Under the pieces are notes generated by a model. That model worked only from the letters and a program-made list of their open reading frames with translations, did no database searches and was not told the DNA's origin. From the NCBI RefSeq assembly GCF_030406325.1, contig NZ_JAUEQY010000001.1, positions 62,001 to 126,000 on the forward strand: DNA of 64,000 bases, read 5' to 3'. A program made the translations under genes and the position numbers. Numbering within the stretch: the first letter of the stretch is position 1; the number at the start of each line of letters is the position of its first letter. Origin of the DNA: Actinomadura sp. DC4 (GTDB lineage Bacteria; Actinomycetota; Actinomycetes; Streptosporangiales; Streptosporangiaceae). Shown one piece after another: positions 1 to 10,897 of the stretch.

Positions 1-962
1 CTGCTCGTCGGGTCGATACGCCTGCGGTCCGGGGCGATCTCCGCCGGCGACCTCGTCCACGTCGCGTACCTGTTCACGCTGCTCGCCTTCCCGATCCGCG
101 CGCTCGGCTGGGTCCTCGCCGAGGTGCCGCGCAGCGTCGTGGGCTGGGACCGCGTCCGCGGTGTCCTGGACGCCAAGGGTTCCCTCCCGTACGGGGAGGA
201 GTCTCTCACCGGCGAGGGCCCGGCCCGGCTGGAGGTGCGCGGCGTCCGGTTCGGCTACACCGAGGGCGACGTGCTGCACGACATCGCCTTCGGCGTCCGG
301 CCGGGCCACACCATCGCCCTCGTCGGCCCCACGGGTTCGGGCAAGTCGAGCCTGACGAACCTCCTCGTACGGCTGGTCGACCCCGCGACCGGCGACGTCC
401 TCCTGGACGGCGTCGACGTACGCGACGTCGAACGCGGCGGCCTGGCCCGTACGACGGCCATGGTCCCGCAGCAGACCTACCTGTTCGACGACACCGTGCG
501 CGGCAACGTGACCCTCGGCCTGGACGCCCTCGACGAGGACGTGTGGGAGGCGCTGCGGCTGGCCCAGGCCGACGGCTTCGTCTCCGCCCTCGAGGAGGGG
601 CTGGACACCCGGGTGGGGGAGCGCGGGGCGACTCTGTCCGGCGGCCAGCGCCAGCGCCTGGCCCTGGCCCGCGCCCTCGTACGGCGGCCGCGCCTGCTCA
701 TCCTCGACGACGCCACCTCCAGCGTGGACACGCAGGTGGAATCCCGGATCCTCAGCGGCCTGCGGAACTCCTCGGCGACCGTGGTCGTCGTGGCCTACCG
801 CAAGGCCACGATCGAGCTGGCCGACGACGTGATCTACATCGAACGCGGCCGGGTGATCGGCCAGGGCCCGCACGAGGAACTCCTGGAGAAGTCCGTGGGC
901 TACCGCAACCTCGTCACCGCCTACGAGCGGAACGAGGACGACGAGAACGAGGGAGTGCCGGC

Positions 963-966
<4 letters not shown>
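1..966 (+). CDS. ABC exporter subunit A, C-terminal part (5' end outside window)
   Basis: The frame is open from base 1, so this is the 3' part of a fused permease/ATPase half-transporter. The first 40 or so residues are the end of the last membrane helices, and the rest is a nucleotide-binding domain with Walker A (GPTGSGKSS), Q-loop (MVPQQTYLFDD) and signature LSGGQRQR. Two catalytic positions are altered: Walker B is followed by Asp (LILDDATSS) instead of Glu, and the H-loop His is Tyr (VVVVAYRKA). Degenerate sites of this kind are known in heterodimeric exporters of the TM287/288 type. It ends in a 4-base GTGA overlap with the next subunit, so the two are very likely co-translated. The substrate cannot be told; a multidrug or lipid exporter is the family default. 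Confidence 0.92.
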
Positions 967-2792
<1,826 letters not shown>

Positions 2793-2928
2793 CCAGAGGC
2801 GTAAAACGTTTGCGTTGTATTGGCCGCCTCGTGGGAACGACCGGCCAGACAGAGGGGATCTGAAGGTCAAAAGCGATCTTTCGCTGGGGGGAGTGTGAGA
2901 TAGCACTGATGTTGGTAAGCTCACAGCG

Positions 2929-3006
2929 GTTGTAGTCGTAGTTCCACGTTCGTTTGCCAGACGCCCGCGGACCGATGACTAGCGGGCGTGTTCTGCTTCT
3001 CCGGGA
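2929..3006 (+). promoter_or_regulatory. Conserved structured leader of the cold-shock gene
   Basis: Upstream of the cold-shock gene at 3080 lies a block beginning GTTGTAGTCGTAGTTCC, then an 8-bp hairpin (ACGCCCGC at 2961-2968 with GCGGGCGT at 2982-2989) and the tail TGCTTCTCCGGGA. The same three parts in the same order lie upstream of the second cold-shock gene (minus strand, 52305-52217). Conservation of a non-coding leader between two paralogs points to a regulatory RNA or DNA element, perhaps a thermosensor or attenuator. The mechanism is inference. Confidence 0.65.
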
Positions 3007-3079
3007 CTTTGCACGCTTCGCAAGCAGCCGTTAATCGGCCCATGAAGTGTGGGTCTGTTTGTCCCGCAAGGAGTTAGGC

Positions 3080-3283
3080 ATGGCCCAGGGCACCGTGAAG
3101 TGGTTCAACGCCGACAAGGGGTTCGGCTTCATCGCCATTGATGGCGGTGGTCCGGATGTCTTCGTACACTACTCGGCGATCGCCACCTCCGGCTTCCGTT
3201 CGCTCGAGGACAATCAGCGTGTGGAGTTCGAGGTCGTTCAAGGCGACCGCGGCCCGCAGGCGGACCAGGTCCGTCCGCTGTAG
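3080..3283 (+). CDS. Cold-shock protein (CspA family)
   Basis: A 67-residue single cold-shock domain that covers the whole protein, with RNP1 (KGFGFI) and RNP2 (VFVHYSAI) motifs; it binds single-stranded RNA or DNA as an RNA chaperone. The start is chosen at ATG 3080 because AAGGAG lies seven bases upstream and the product begins [10 protein letters not shown] as in the family; an in-frame ATG at 3047 would add 11 residues unlike any cold-shock protein. It is monocistronic, with a structured leader before it and a hairpin terminator after it. A close paralog is at 51928-52131 on the other strand. Confidence 0.95.
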   Translation: MAQGTVKWFNADKGFGFIAIDGGGPDVFVHYSAIATSGFRSLEDNQRVEFEVVQGDRGPQADQVRPL

Positions 3284-3306
3284 TTCGCCGACATCCACCC
3301 GTTGGG

Positions 3307-3330
3307 GTCCGTGCCGTTCTCGGTACGGGC
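3307..3330 (+). terminator. Probable terminator after the cold-shock gene
   Basis: The stem CCGTGCCG/CGGTACGG (one G-T pair) has a TTCT loop, extends outward by two weaker pairs, and is followed by a T-rich stretch (CTCTTCATTTT). Confidence 0.6.
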
Positions 3331-3457
3331 CTCTTCATTTTGCCGAACGGATTGCTATTTGCCCGGAAAGTGGCGACTAGCGGTTTTCGTGAGGTGCCCG
3401 TGCCCGGCCGGCGTCGTGTTCCCGCACCCCATCGACGTTCTGCCCCGGTCAACCCGG

Positions 3458-3463
3458 CACAAT
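3458..3463 (+). promoter_or_regulatory. Candidate -10 box of hisI (leaderless)
   Basis: CACAAT ends seven bases before ATG 3471, which would place the transcript start at or next to the start codon. No Shine-Dalgarno sequence precedes either candidate ATG. Confidence 0.4.
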
Positions 3464-3470
3464 GGATGCC

Positions 3471-3830
3471 ATGTCCTTGGACCCTAAGATCGCCGATCGC
3501 CTCAAACGGAACTCCGACGGTCTCGTCGCCGCCATCGCGCAGCAGTACGACACCGGTGAGGTCCTCATGCTCGCCTGGATGGACGACGAGGCCCTCCACC
3601 GCACCCTGACCACCGGCCGCGCCACTTACTGGTCGCGCAGCCGCCAGGAATACTGGGTGAAGGGCGAGTCCTCCGGCCACCAGCAGTGGATCAAGGAGGT
3701 CGCGCTCGACTGCGACGGCGACGCCCTCCTGCTGAAGGTCGACCAGGTCGGCGCCGCGTGCCACACCGGCGACCGCACGTGCTGGGACGCCGACGTCCTC
3801 GAGCCGGTCGTGGGAGAGCGACCCCTGTGA
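3471..3830 (+). CDS. hisI: Phosphoribosyl-AMP cyclohydrolase
   Basis: Hydrolyses the adenine ring of phosphoribosyl-AMP, the third step of histidine synthesis. At 119 residues it has the normal size of the stand-alone enzyme. It carries the hallmark [20 protein letters not shown] (residues 54-72) and the metal sites Cys81, Cys97 and Cys104, whose 16- and 7-residue spacing matches the zinc cysteines known for the family, plus Asp80, Asp82 and Asp84. ATG 3471 is preferred over ATG 3462 because a -10-like CACAAT fits a leaderless transcript. The stop overlaps the GTG of the next gene by 4 bases. In many actinomycetes trpE follows hisI; here it does not. Confidence 0.95.
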   Translation: MSLDPKIADRLKRNSDGLVAAIAQQYDTGEVLMLAWMDDEALHRTLTTGRATYWSRSRQEYWVKGESSGHQQWIKEVALDCDGDALLLKVDQVGAACHTGDRTCWDADVLEPVVGERPL

Positions 3831-4393
3831 CGAACCGCCGCGAGCTCACCACGGCCGTGCTCCTGGGCGGCGTGGGCGCGGCGATGATCGCCGGCTTCGC
3901 CGGCCGCACGTGGGCGACGGTCACCGAACACGCCGGAGCGGGCCTGGAGACGCTGGACCAGCACCTGACCGGCCGGTCCCTGAGCGGTGTCATCGTCGCC
4001 CTGGGCTGGGCCGGCCTGGCGGCCATCGCCGCCCTGCTGGCCACCCGCGGCTGGGCACGCGTCCTCATCGGCGTGCTGCTGACGGCCTTCGGCGTGATCG
4101 TCGCCATCATGTCCCCGGTCGCCGTCGGTCATGCGCATGTGATCGCCGCGGCGGGGGAGAAGAGCAATCTGTCCCGGCTGGGCGGCGCCGCGAGCGTGGA
4201 CGTTCACGCCTGGTGGGTCCTGTCGCTGGCCGGGGGAGTGCTGCTCGCCGCGGCGGGCGTGCTGACGGCGGTACGGGGCCGCCGCTGGCCGGGAATGTCG
4301 GCCCGCTACGACCGCCCGGGTGCCGCACGGCCGGTGGGGGATGATCCCGCGTCGGTGTGGAAGGCACTGGATCGGGGCGACGACCCGACCTGA
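3827..4393 (+). CDS. Trp-operon-associated membrane protein (TIGR02234/Trp_oprn_chp type)
   Basis: A 188-residue integral membrane protein with about four hydrophobic segments (near residues 8-28, 50-68, 74-98 and 128-150) and a short polar C-terminal tail. Proteins of this layout sit inside actinobacterial trp clusters, and their function is not established. It begins with GTG overlapping the hisI stop, so it is translationally coupled to hisI. The usual trpE between these two genes is absent. Family assignment is from topology and context rather than a signature motif. Confidence 0.75.
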   Translation: MTNRRELTTAVLLGGVGAAMIAGFAGRTWATVTEHAGAGLETLDQHLTGRSLSGVIVALGWAGLAAIAALLATRGWARVLIGVLLTAFGVIVAIMSPVAVGHAHVIAAAGEKSNLSRLGGAASVDVHAWWVLSLAGGVLLAAAGVLTAVRGRRWPGMSARYDRPGAARPVGDDPASVWKALDRGDDPT

Positions 4394-5311
4394 TCGGGTT
4401 CGCCTGGACCTCGGGTCGCCGGGCTGCGGTGTCGAGCACAGGCCGGGGGGTCGTTGGTGCCGACCGACTCGCGGAGCCCGGCGACCTCTCAGCCGGGGTG
4501 GAGCGACTGTTCGGCGGGGTCGGGGAACACGTGGCGAAGGCGGTCGCCGGCCCTGTCGTTCGGCATCCGTGCGTTGGTGACGGTCGTGCGTTAGGCGGCT
4601 GGCGGCCATCCCGACGTCGGCGAGTCGCGCCGCTGCCGCCTACGACCGCGACCCGGCCTTGCACCGAATCTCGCGGGCGGCGGATCCGTACCGGCCGCCA
4701 CCCCGCGAGGCCGGCCGACGGTTACCGCCGAGCGTCGCTTGTGCCCTGGGTATTGAAGTTCGGTCGGGCATCGGCCGTTGGCTGTGGGCGGGAGCCGCGG
4801 GGCGTCGGCCGGCTGTCGGCGTCGCGGCGATTTCTGTGCCTCAGGCATCGTTCCCCTGCCGGCCGCCGACGGCGTTGAACTGCGGTGACGAGCGAGCCGA
4901 ACCTCGTGGGGTGGGCGTTGGCCCGCATGGCCGCAGCGGCGCGTAGTCGGAGCCCAGCGCGTCGCGCGTCCAGAGCCCGCCTGGGGCGAGCTGGCTCCGC
5001 AGCGTCCTCCCCAGGCGAGGACGCCGGCTTCGGCAGGTTCCGCAGCCGCCGGTCAACCCTCCAGGGCTCGTGCTCGGTGGGGCGGCGGCGGGGTGACGGT
5101 GGCGGGCCGCCGCGGGCCGGAGGGGTGCCGGTCGCGGTGATGGGCCTTTTCCCGTTCGTGTGAACGTCGTTGACCGGGGATGTCGGACGGTACGATCGCG
5201 GCCGGGTATTCCGCTGTGGCCGGGCGATGATCCCGCGCCACCGGGTGTTCGCCCGGGGCGCACGATGGTCGGCATTCCCGGCGCCGTGGGTGCCCGGACG
5301 GGAGGGCCGGC
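4394..5311 (+). other. 918-base stretch with no convincing gene
   Basis: Several overlapping open frames exist on both strands, as expected from the high GC, but their translations are Arg/Pro/Gly-rich, have no recognisable domain and no ribosome site of note. I see no transposase, tRNA or repeat. With 5978-6631 it flanks a response regulator that interrupts the trp cluster. Confidence 0.6.
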
Positions 5312-5977
5312 ATGGCTGCCGACGTGACTCAGGCATCGGAGACCGACCGCGACGGCACGGTGCTCGTCGTGGAGCACGACCCCGGCGTCGCCGACCTCGC
5401 CCGGCTCTACCTCGCACGCGAGGGCTTCGACGTCCAGCTGGTGACCGAACCCGAACGCGCGGCGTCCGCCGTACGGAGACTGAAACCCGACGTGGTCGTC
5501 CTCGACGTCTCCTCGGGCGTCCACCAGGCGGTCGCCGACGCGGCCGGCGCCATCCCGATCGTCTGTGTCGTCCCGGACGGCGCGCCCGGACCGGGCCCGT
5601 ACACCGTCCCGAGGCCGTTCAGCCCACGCGTCCTCGTCTCGACGGTCGCCCGAGCGCTGCGCCGCCAGGAGCCCGAACCCCAGCCGGAAGGCCTCCTGCG
5701 CGCCGGCCAGGTCGTCCTGGACGCGGGCGCGCGTACCGTCGCCGCGGCCGGTACGGCGAAGTCCCTGACCGCCACGGAGTTCGACCTGCTCGCCTTCCTG
5801 ATGGGGCGCCCGGGCCGTGTCTTCACCCGGGAACAACTGTTGTCCGCGGTCTGGGGCTCGGCCGAATCCGCCGGCACGCGTACGGTCGACGTCCACATCG
5901 CCCAGCTACGCGCCAAGCTCGGCGCCCTCAGCCCCCTCCGCACGGTCCGCGGCATCGGCTACGCCGCCGACCCGTGA
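5312..5977 (+). CDS. OmpR-type response regulator with an atypical receiver
   Basis: A 221-residue two-domain protein. Residues about 16-115 form a receiver-like domain that keeps the phosphoacceptor-position Asp65 (VVVLDVSSG) but changes the acidic pocket (EHD at 21-23 instead of EDD), lacks the Thr/Ser switch, and has Arg101 (PRPF) where the conserved Lys belongs. Residues about 125-221 are a winged-helix DNA-binding domain with the usual TATEFDLL, RVFTREQLL, DVHIAQLRAKL and RTVRGIGY motifs. No kinase lies next to it. It may work without normal phosphorylation. It is an orphan gene within the trp cluster, between two non-coding stretches. Confidence 0.9.
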   Translation: MAADVTQASETDRDGTVLVVEHDPGVADLARLYLAREGFDVQLVTEPERAASAVRRLKPDVVVLDVSSGVHQAVADAAGAIPIVCVVPDGAPGPGPYTVPRPFSPRVLVSTVARALRRQEPEPQPEGLLRAGQVVLDAGARTVAAAGTAKSLTATEFDLLAFLMGRPGRVFTREQLLSAVWGSAESAGTRTVDVHIAQLRAKLGALSPLRTVRGIGYAADP

Positions 5978-6631
5978 TCCACCTCCGCCCACACGAGCCC
6001 GGCGGCCAGACGAGGAACCGGAGACGGACCCATGGCGCGAGCCCGTGGTGTTGACGTGTCTCGGCGTCTTCAACTGCCGGTATGCGGCATCGGCCATGTC
6101 GTCGACCTGCGATCCGCCGCGGACCTGCAGGAGCGCGACGCCCGGACGATAGGCCCGCGGCGCGGAAGCGCTGGGCGAGCATGCCGCCTCGCGTGGTTCG
6201 GTGTCCTCGGGCTCGTTCACATCTGGCATCGGCCATGCGGCCGGACCGTCGTCCGCGGCCGGGCCTGCGGAGTGCGGTGGTCGGGCGCGTGGCCTGGCGT
6301 GTCTCGATCGCCTCAGCCTCCTCACGCGGTTCGCCGCCGCCCCGGTTGCCGGGGCGGCGGTCGGTGACGCGCCCGCGAACCGGCCGCGTCGCGCGAGCCT
6401 GGCCGACACCACCAGAAGGAGCGGCAAACCCACCAGGTGGGCCGGCCGCAGCCCCCGGATCCACCGAGAACGGCGTCTCGGTCCGATCGTTTCGCCCAGA
6501 TCCGGCATGGCCGAAATGACGTCCCGTCGCCCCCGTCTCGCGCACGGTTTCAAGACGGCACGCGAGCCGGCACCCCCACCCCCCGAGCCCGACGCCGGAA
6601 GACGCCCCCGCTCCCGGTCTAACCTGAAGGC
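5978..6631 (+). other. 654-base stretch with no convincing gene
   Basis: No frame on either strand shows a domain, a good start or a codon pattern like its neighbours. A minus-strand frame around 6010-6230 looks slightly more protein-like but runs into the response-regulator gene and has no ribosome site. A leaderless promoter for the next gene is at its right end (TAACCT, 6620-6625). Confidence 0.55.
6620..6625 (+). promoter_or_regulatory. Candidate -10 box of the DUF2752 gene (leaderless)
   Basis: TAACCT ends six bases before the GTG start at 6632, with no Shine-Dalgarno sequence between them. Confidence 0.45.
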
Positions 6632-7051
6632 GTGACGACCGTACGGACCCGGCGAGGGACTCGTGGCCGATGGGCGCCGTACGCCGTGCTCGGGGTCGTC
6701 GCCGCCTCGGCCGGCTACGTCGCGCTCATCGATCCCAACGAGCCCGGCCACTATCCGACCTGCCCGTTCTACGCCATCACCGGCTATTACTGCCCCGGCT
6801 GCGGCTCGCTGCGCATGGTGCACGCCCTCACCCACGGGCACGTCGCCGAGGCGTTCGGGCGCAACGCGCTCGCCTTCCTCACACTGCCCGTCCTCGGCTA
6901 CTTCTGGGTTCGCTGGGCGGTCGCCGCGAGGCGCGGGCGGCCACTGCAGGCCAATCTCGCGAAGCCGCGGGCGATCATCGTCTTCACCGTGGTCAGCATC
7001 GTTTTCTGGGTGGTCCGTAACCTCCCCATCGGGCACGCTCTCGCTCCCTGA
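6632..7051 (+). CDS. DUF2752 family membrane protein
   Basis: A 139-residue membrane protein of unknown function. The family hallmark is clear: [18 protein letters not shown] followed by a His-rich loop (MVHALTHGH) and a conserved Asn before the next helix. The CPFY/CPGCG cysteines suggest metal or redox binding, which is inference. Hydrophobic segments lie near residues 15-33, 80-98 and 113-132. Such proteins often sit just before trpC in actinomycetes, as here. GTG 6632 fits a leaderless start. Confidence 0.85.
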   Translation: MTTVRTRRGTRGRWAPYAVLGVVAASAGYVALIDPNEPGHYPTCPFYAITGYYCPGCGSLRMVHALTHGHVAEAFGRNALAFLTLPVLGYFWVRWAVAARRGRPLQANLAKPRAIIVFTVVSIVFWVVRNLPIGHALAP

Positions 7052-7193
7052 CCCCGCACCCGGCGCGGGGACATCGGTCCGACCGGGCTACGATCGGGAG
7101 ACACGAACTCACGAGCACAGGGGGATCGATCACGTTGAGCGGAGCGGACCGAAGGGCCATTCGGGGTCGCTCATGGGCCGGCGAGGAGGACAG

Positions 7194-8000
7194 GTGACCG
7201 TTCTCGACGAGATCCTCGACGGGGTGCGTGCCGACCTCGAAGAGCGGCAGCAGGCGGTCTCCCTGGACGCCCTGAAGGAGATGGCGGTCCACGCCCCTTC
7301 TCCGAAGGACGGCTACGGCGCCCTCAAGAGCCAGGGTGTGTCCGTCATCGCCGAGGTGAAGCGCAGCAGCCCCTCCAAGGGCGCGCTCGCCGCGATCGCC
7401 GACCCCGCCGGGCTCGCCGAGGACTACGAGTCCGGCGGCGCCGCGGTGATCAGCGTGCTGACCGAAAAGCGCCGCTTCGGCGGTGACATCGACGACTTGG
7501 CCCAGGTGCGCAACCGGGTCGAGGTCCCCGTGCTCCGCAAGGACTTCATCGTCACCTCCTACCAGCTGTGGGAGGCACGCGCGTACGGTGCCGACCTCGC
7601 GCTGCTCATCGTGGCGGCGCTGGAGCAGCAGGCGCTGATCTCGCTGATCGAGCGGGCCGAGTCGATCGGCCTGACCCCTCTCGTCGAGGTGCACACCGAG
7701 GACGAGATGGCGCGGGCGCTCGACGCGGGCGCGCGGGTGATCGGCGTCAACGCGCGCGACCTGACCACGCTTCAGGTCGACCGCAACACCTTCGCGCGCA
7801 TCGCGCCGAAGATCCCCTCGAACATCGTGAAGATCGCCGAGTCCGGGGTGCGCGGACCGCACGACCTGCTCGCCTACGCGTCCTCGGGCGCCGACGCCGT
7901 CCTCGTCGGGGAGAGCCTCGTGACGGGCAAGGACCCGCGGTCGGCGGTCGCCGACCTCGTCGCCGCCGGAACCCACCCGGCGTTGCGGCAGGGCAAGTAG
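7194..8000 (+). CDS. trpC: Indole-3-glycerol phosphate synthase
   Basis: Closes the ring of CdRP to indole-3-glycerol phosphate in tryptophan synthesis. It is a 268-residue TIM barrel of normal length. Visible motifs are the substrate-binding [31 protein letters not shown] with the catalytic Lys, IGVNARDL and the phosphate-binding IAESGVRG and AVLVGESLV. The start GTG 7194 follows GGAGGA four bases upstream; an in-frame ATG at 7173 would add seven residues. A 96-base gap with a mini-ORF and a T-run separates it from trpB. Confidence 0.96.
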   Translation: MTVLDEILDGVRADLEERQQAVSLDALKEMAVHAPSPKDGYGALKSQGVSVIAEVKRSSPSKGALAAIADPAGLAEDYESGGAAVISVLTEKRRFGGDIDDLAQVRNRVEVPVLRKDFIVTSYQLWEARAYGADLALLIVAALEQQALISLIERAESIGLTPLVEVHTEDEMARALDAGARVIGVNARDLTTLQVDRNTFARIAPKIPSNIVKIAESGVRGPHDLLAYASSGADAVLVGESLVTGKDPRSAVADLVAAGTHPALRQGK

Positions 8001-8009
8001 GGTATGTCC

Positions 8010-8060
8010 ATGAGCCTGCGCGAACGATGGTGCCGATCCGCATCACAACCGACCGGATAA
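8010..8060 (+). CDS. Possible 16-codon leader peptide before trpB
   Basis: A tiny frame, MSLRERWCRSASQPTG, starts at ATG 8010 (or two codons earlier at ATG 8004). The AGGG at 7999-8002 is seven bases before ATG 8010. It holds one Trp codon next to a Cys codon. A weak hairpin and a run of seven T follow before trpB. This layout resembles an amino-acid leader, but a single Trp codon is thin support. Confidence 0.3.
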   Translation: MSLRERWCRSASQPTG

Positions 8061-8072
8061 GGCCCTTTTTTT
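8036..8072 (+). promoter_or_regulatory. Hairpin and T-run between trpC and trpB (possible attenuator)
   Basis: ATCCG (8036-8040) can pair with CGGAT (8054-8058) around a 13-base loop. Seven bases later comes TTTTTTT (8066-8072), a rare run in this GC-rich DNA. The stem is short, so termination activity is uncertain. Confidence 0.3.
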
Positions 8073-8096
8073 CCTTAATACGCGACAGGACTTCTG

Positions 8097-9359
8097 ATGA
8101 CCACCGATGCCGTCAGCGGTGTTCCCGCTGCCATGCCCGACGCCCTGCCCGACCCTGATGGCCACTTCGGCCGCTTCGGCGGGCGGTTCGCCCCCGAGGC
8201 ACTCATGGCCGCGCTCGACGAGCTGACCACCGCCCACGCCGAGGCCATGCGCGACGAAGGCTTCCGCGGCGAGCTCGACCACCTCCTCGCCACCTACGCC
8301 GGCCGGCCCAGCCTGCTCACTGAGGCCAAGCGGTTCGGCGAGAAGGCGGGCGTACGGGTCCTGCTCAAGCGCGAGGACCTCAACCACACCGGCTCGCACA
8401 AGATCAACAACGTGCTCGGGCAGGCGCTGCTCACCAAGCGGATGGGCAAGAGCCGGGTGATCGCCGAGACCGGCGCCGGCCAGCACGGCGTCGCGACCGC
8501 CACGGCCGCGGCCCTGCTCGGCCTCGAGTGCACGGTCTACATGGGCGAGGTCGACACCGTACGGCAGGCGCTCAACGTCGCCCGCATGCGCATGCTCGGC
8601 GCCGAGGTGATCCCGGTCAAGACCGGCAGCCGCACGCTCAAGGACGCCTGCAACGAGGCGTTCCGCGACTGGGTCGCCAGCGTCGACCACACCCACTACT
8701 GCATCGGCTCCACGATGGGCCCGCACCCGTTCCCGATGATGGTCCGCGACTTCCAGCGCGTCATCGGCGTGGAGGCGCGCCGTCAGACCATCGAGCTGAT
8801 CGGCCGGCTGCCCGACGCGGTCATCGCGTGCGTGGGCGGCGGATCCAACGCCATCGGAGCGTTCCACGCGTTCGTGCCCGACGAGGGCGTACGCCTGTTC
8901 GGCTTCGAGGCGGGCGGCGACGGCCTGGACAGCGGGCGGCACGCCGCCACGCTCGCCGGCGGCTCCGTCGGTGTGATCCACGGCATGCGCACCTACCTGC
9001 TGCAGGACGAGGACGGGCAGACGCTCGACACGCACTCGGTCTCGGCCGGGCTCGACTACCCGGGTGTCGGCCCGGAGCACTCCTGGCTGCGCGACAGCGG
9101 CCGGGCCACCTATCAGGCCGTGACCGACGCCGAGGCCATGGAGGCGTTCGCGCTCCTGTGCCGTACGGAGGGCATCATCCCGGCCATCGAGTCCGCGCAC
9201 GCCCTCGCCGGCGCGCTGCGGATCGGCCCGGAGCTGGCCGCCGGCGCGGGCGAGGAGATCCCCACCGTGGTGGTCTGCCTGTCGGGCCGCGGTGACAAGG
9301 ACATGCACACGGCCGCCGAGTGGTTCGGGCTCGTCGACGAGGACGGAAGTGCCAAGTGA
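8097..9359 (+). CDS. trpB: Tryptophan synthase beta chain
   Basis: The PLP enzyme that joins indole and serine to tryptophan. At 420 residues it is slightly longer than the family norm because of a short N-terminal extension (about 15 residues) before [10 protein letters not shown]. The PLP lysine lies in HTGSHKINN near residue 104, the glycine-rich phosphate loop is GGGSNAIG, and ETGAGQHG is conserved. Its stop codon overlaps the trpA start by 4 bases (GTGA), so the two subunits of the alpha2-beta2 complex are made in step. Confidence 0.97.
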   Translation: MTTDAVSGVPAAMPDALPDPDGHFGRFGGRFAPEALMAALDELTTAHAEAMRDEGFRGELDHLLATYAGRPSLLTEAKRFGEKAGVRVLLKREDLNHTGSHKINNVLGQALLTKRMGKSRVIAETGAGQHGVATATAAALLGLECTVYMGEVDTVRQALNVARMRMLGAEVIPVKTGSRTLKDACNEAFRDWVASVDHTHYCIGSTMGPHPFPMMVRDFQRVIGVEARRQTIELIGRLPDAVIACVGGGSNAIGAFHAFVPDEGVRLFGFEAGGDGLDSGRHAATLAGGSVGVIHGMRTYLLQDEDGQTLDTHSVSAGLDYPGVGPEHSWLRDSGRATYQAVTDAEAMEAFALLCRTEGIIPAIESAHALAGALRIGPELAAGAGEEIPTVVVCLSGRGDKDMHTAAEWFGLVDEDGSAK

Positions 9360-10171
9360 GCGCGGGAGACAGCGTCGCGACGGCGTTCGAGAAGGCGGCC
9401 TCGGAAGGGCGCGGCACCCTGGTCGGCTACCTGCCGGCCGGGTTCCCCACCCGTGAAGGCTCCATCGCGGCGGCCACGGCCATGGTCGAGGCCGGCTGCG
9501 ACGTCATCGAGGTGGGCCTGCCCTACACCGACCCGCTCATGGACGGCCCGACCATCCAGGACGCCGTGCACCAGGCCCTGGTCGGGGGCGTCCGCGTCGC
9601 CGACGTGTTCCGCACCGTCGAGGCGATCGCCGCGACCGGCGTGCCCACGCTCGTGATGACCTACTGGAATCCCGTGGACCGGTACGGCGTGGACGCCTTC
9701 GCCCGCGACCTGGCCTCGGCCGGCGGCTCCGGGCTGATCACGCCGGACCTCACCCCGGAGGAGGGCGGCGACTGGCTCGCCGCCGCCGACGAGCACGACC
9801 TCGACAAGGTCTTCCTCGCCGCGCTCAGCTCCACCGACGAGCGCCTCGCCACGATCACCGAGGCCTGCCGCGGATTCGTGTACGCGGCCTCCCTGATGGG
9901 CGTCACCGGGGCGCGCTCGGCCATCGACACCGGCGCCGCCCGTCTCGTCGAGCGCACGCGCAAGGCGCTGCCGGCGGGCTCGCGCCTTCCGGTCGGCCTC
10001 GGGCTGGGCGTCGGCACCGGCGCCCAGGCCGCCGAGGTGGCCGCCTTCGCCGACGGAGTGATCGTCGGCTCGGCGTTCATCCGCCGGCTGCTCGACGCCC
10101 CCTCGCCCGAGGAGGGCCTGGCCTCTTTGCGCGAGCTCACCGCCGAACTCGCGGCCGGCGTACGACGTTAG
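9356..10171 (+). CDS. trpA: Tryptophan synthase alpha chain
   Basis: Cleaves indole-3-glycerol phosphate to indole and glyceraldehyde 3-phosphate. A 271-residue TIM barrel with the two catalytic acids in place: Glu in [12 protein letters not shown] and Asp in PLMDGPTIQ. The phosphate-binding end shows [10 protein letters not shown] and [13 protein letters not shown] 9356 overlaps the trpB stop. It is the last gene of the trp unit, and a possible terminator follows at 10209. Confidence 0.97.
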   Translation: MSAGDSVATAFEKAASEGRGTLVGYLPAGFPTREGSIAAATAMVEAGCDVIEVGLPYTDPLMDGPTIQDAVHQALVGGVRVADVFRTVEAIAATGVPTLVMTYWNPVDRYGVDAFARDLASAGGSGLITPDLTPEEGGDWLAAADEHDLDKVFLAALSSTDERLATITEACRGFVYAASLMGVTGARSAIDTGAARLVERTRKALPAGSRLPVGLGLGVGTGAQAAEVAAFADGVIVGSAFIRRLLDAPSPEEGLASLRELTAELAAGVRR

Positions 10172-10208
10172 GACCTGTCTGGTCCTGCCGCGGCTCATAT
10201 CGGCCAAG

Positions 10209-10245
10209 ACCCACGGACACCCCCCCTCGGTCACTCGCCGTGGGT
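10209..10245 (+). terminator. Possible terminator after trpA
   Basis: ACCCACGG (10209-10216) pairs with CCGTGGGT (10238-10245) around a 21-base loop. There is no T-run, as is common in actinobacteria. Confidence 0.4.
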
Positions 10246-10344
10246 GTGAATAGTGACAGGATGTGGCCGCGTGCTTCACGGCGGCCTTATGGCCCACCGC
10301 CTAAGCTGGCGCGCGCCGGATCGCGAGACCGTTAGGAAACGATT

Positions 10345-10857
10345 GTGGCTGGAGAGATGGCGGCCGCCAGAGGCGGAGACGGATTCCTGCGCGCCGTGTG
10401 GCGGCAGCAAGAATGGATCACCCTGGTCGTACGCGTCGCGCTCGCGACGATTCTGGCCACTGCGGGATACGCCAAATTCAGCGAGGCTGAGGGCCTGCAG
10501 AAGGTCGCCGTCTCGTCCTATCGAATCCTGCCGCAGGGAATGGTCACGCCGGTCGCGCTCGGCCTGCCGGTGCTGGAGATGGCGCTCGCCGCGCTGATCC
10601 TGCTCGGCTTCGCCACGCGGGTCATGGCGGTCTGCGTCGGTCTGTTGTTCATCGTGTTCATCGCCGGGATCATCTCGGTATGGGCGCGCGGACTGTCCAT
10701 CGACTGCGGCTGCTTCGGGGGCGGTGGGGCGGTCACCAAGGGCCAGACCCACTACCTTAGGGAGATCTTCCGAGATCTCGGCTTCCTCGTCCTGGCGGCC
10801 TGGCTCATGGTGTTCCCGCGCGGCAAGCTCGCGCTCGATCGGTTGCTCGGGCTGTAG
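10345..10857 (+). CDS. MauE/DoxX-like membrane protein
   Basis: A 170-residue protein with about four membrane helices (near residues 24-42, 65-83, 90-110 and 138-155) and a CGCF motif (SIDCGCFGGGG) on the loop before the last helix. This is the layout of MauE-type DoxX-superfamily proteins, which are linked to disulfide formation or quinone-coupled redox work in the envelope. The next gene is a membrane-anchored DsbA-like protein, so the two probably act as an electron-transfer pair; that is inference. A TAAGCT box at 10302 gives a candidate promoter, and AGGAAAC lies before GTG 10345. ATG 10357 is an alternative start. Confidence 0.8.
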   Translation: MAGEMAAARGGDGFLRAVWRQQEWITLVVRVALATILATAGYAKFSEAEGLQKVAVSSYRILPQGMVTPVALGLPVLEMALAALILLGFATRVMAVCVGLLFIVFIAGIISVWARGLSIDCGCFGGGGAVTKGQTHYLREIFRDLGFLVLAAWLMVFPRGKLALDRLLGL

Positions 10858-10897
10858 CCCGCCCGGGTGTTCAACGGAAAATGTCAGAGGAGACCAG

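Noticed and set aside
6010-6230. A minus-strand frame starting MPDVNEPEDTEPREA
   Set aside because: Slightly protein-like but has no known domain, no ribosome site, and its frame runs on into the response-regulator gene.
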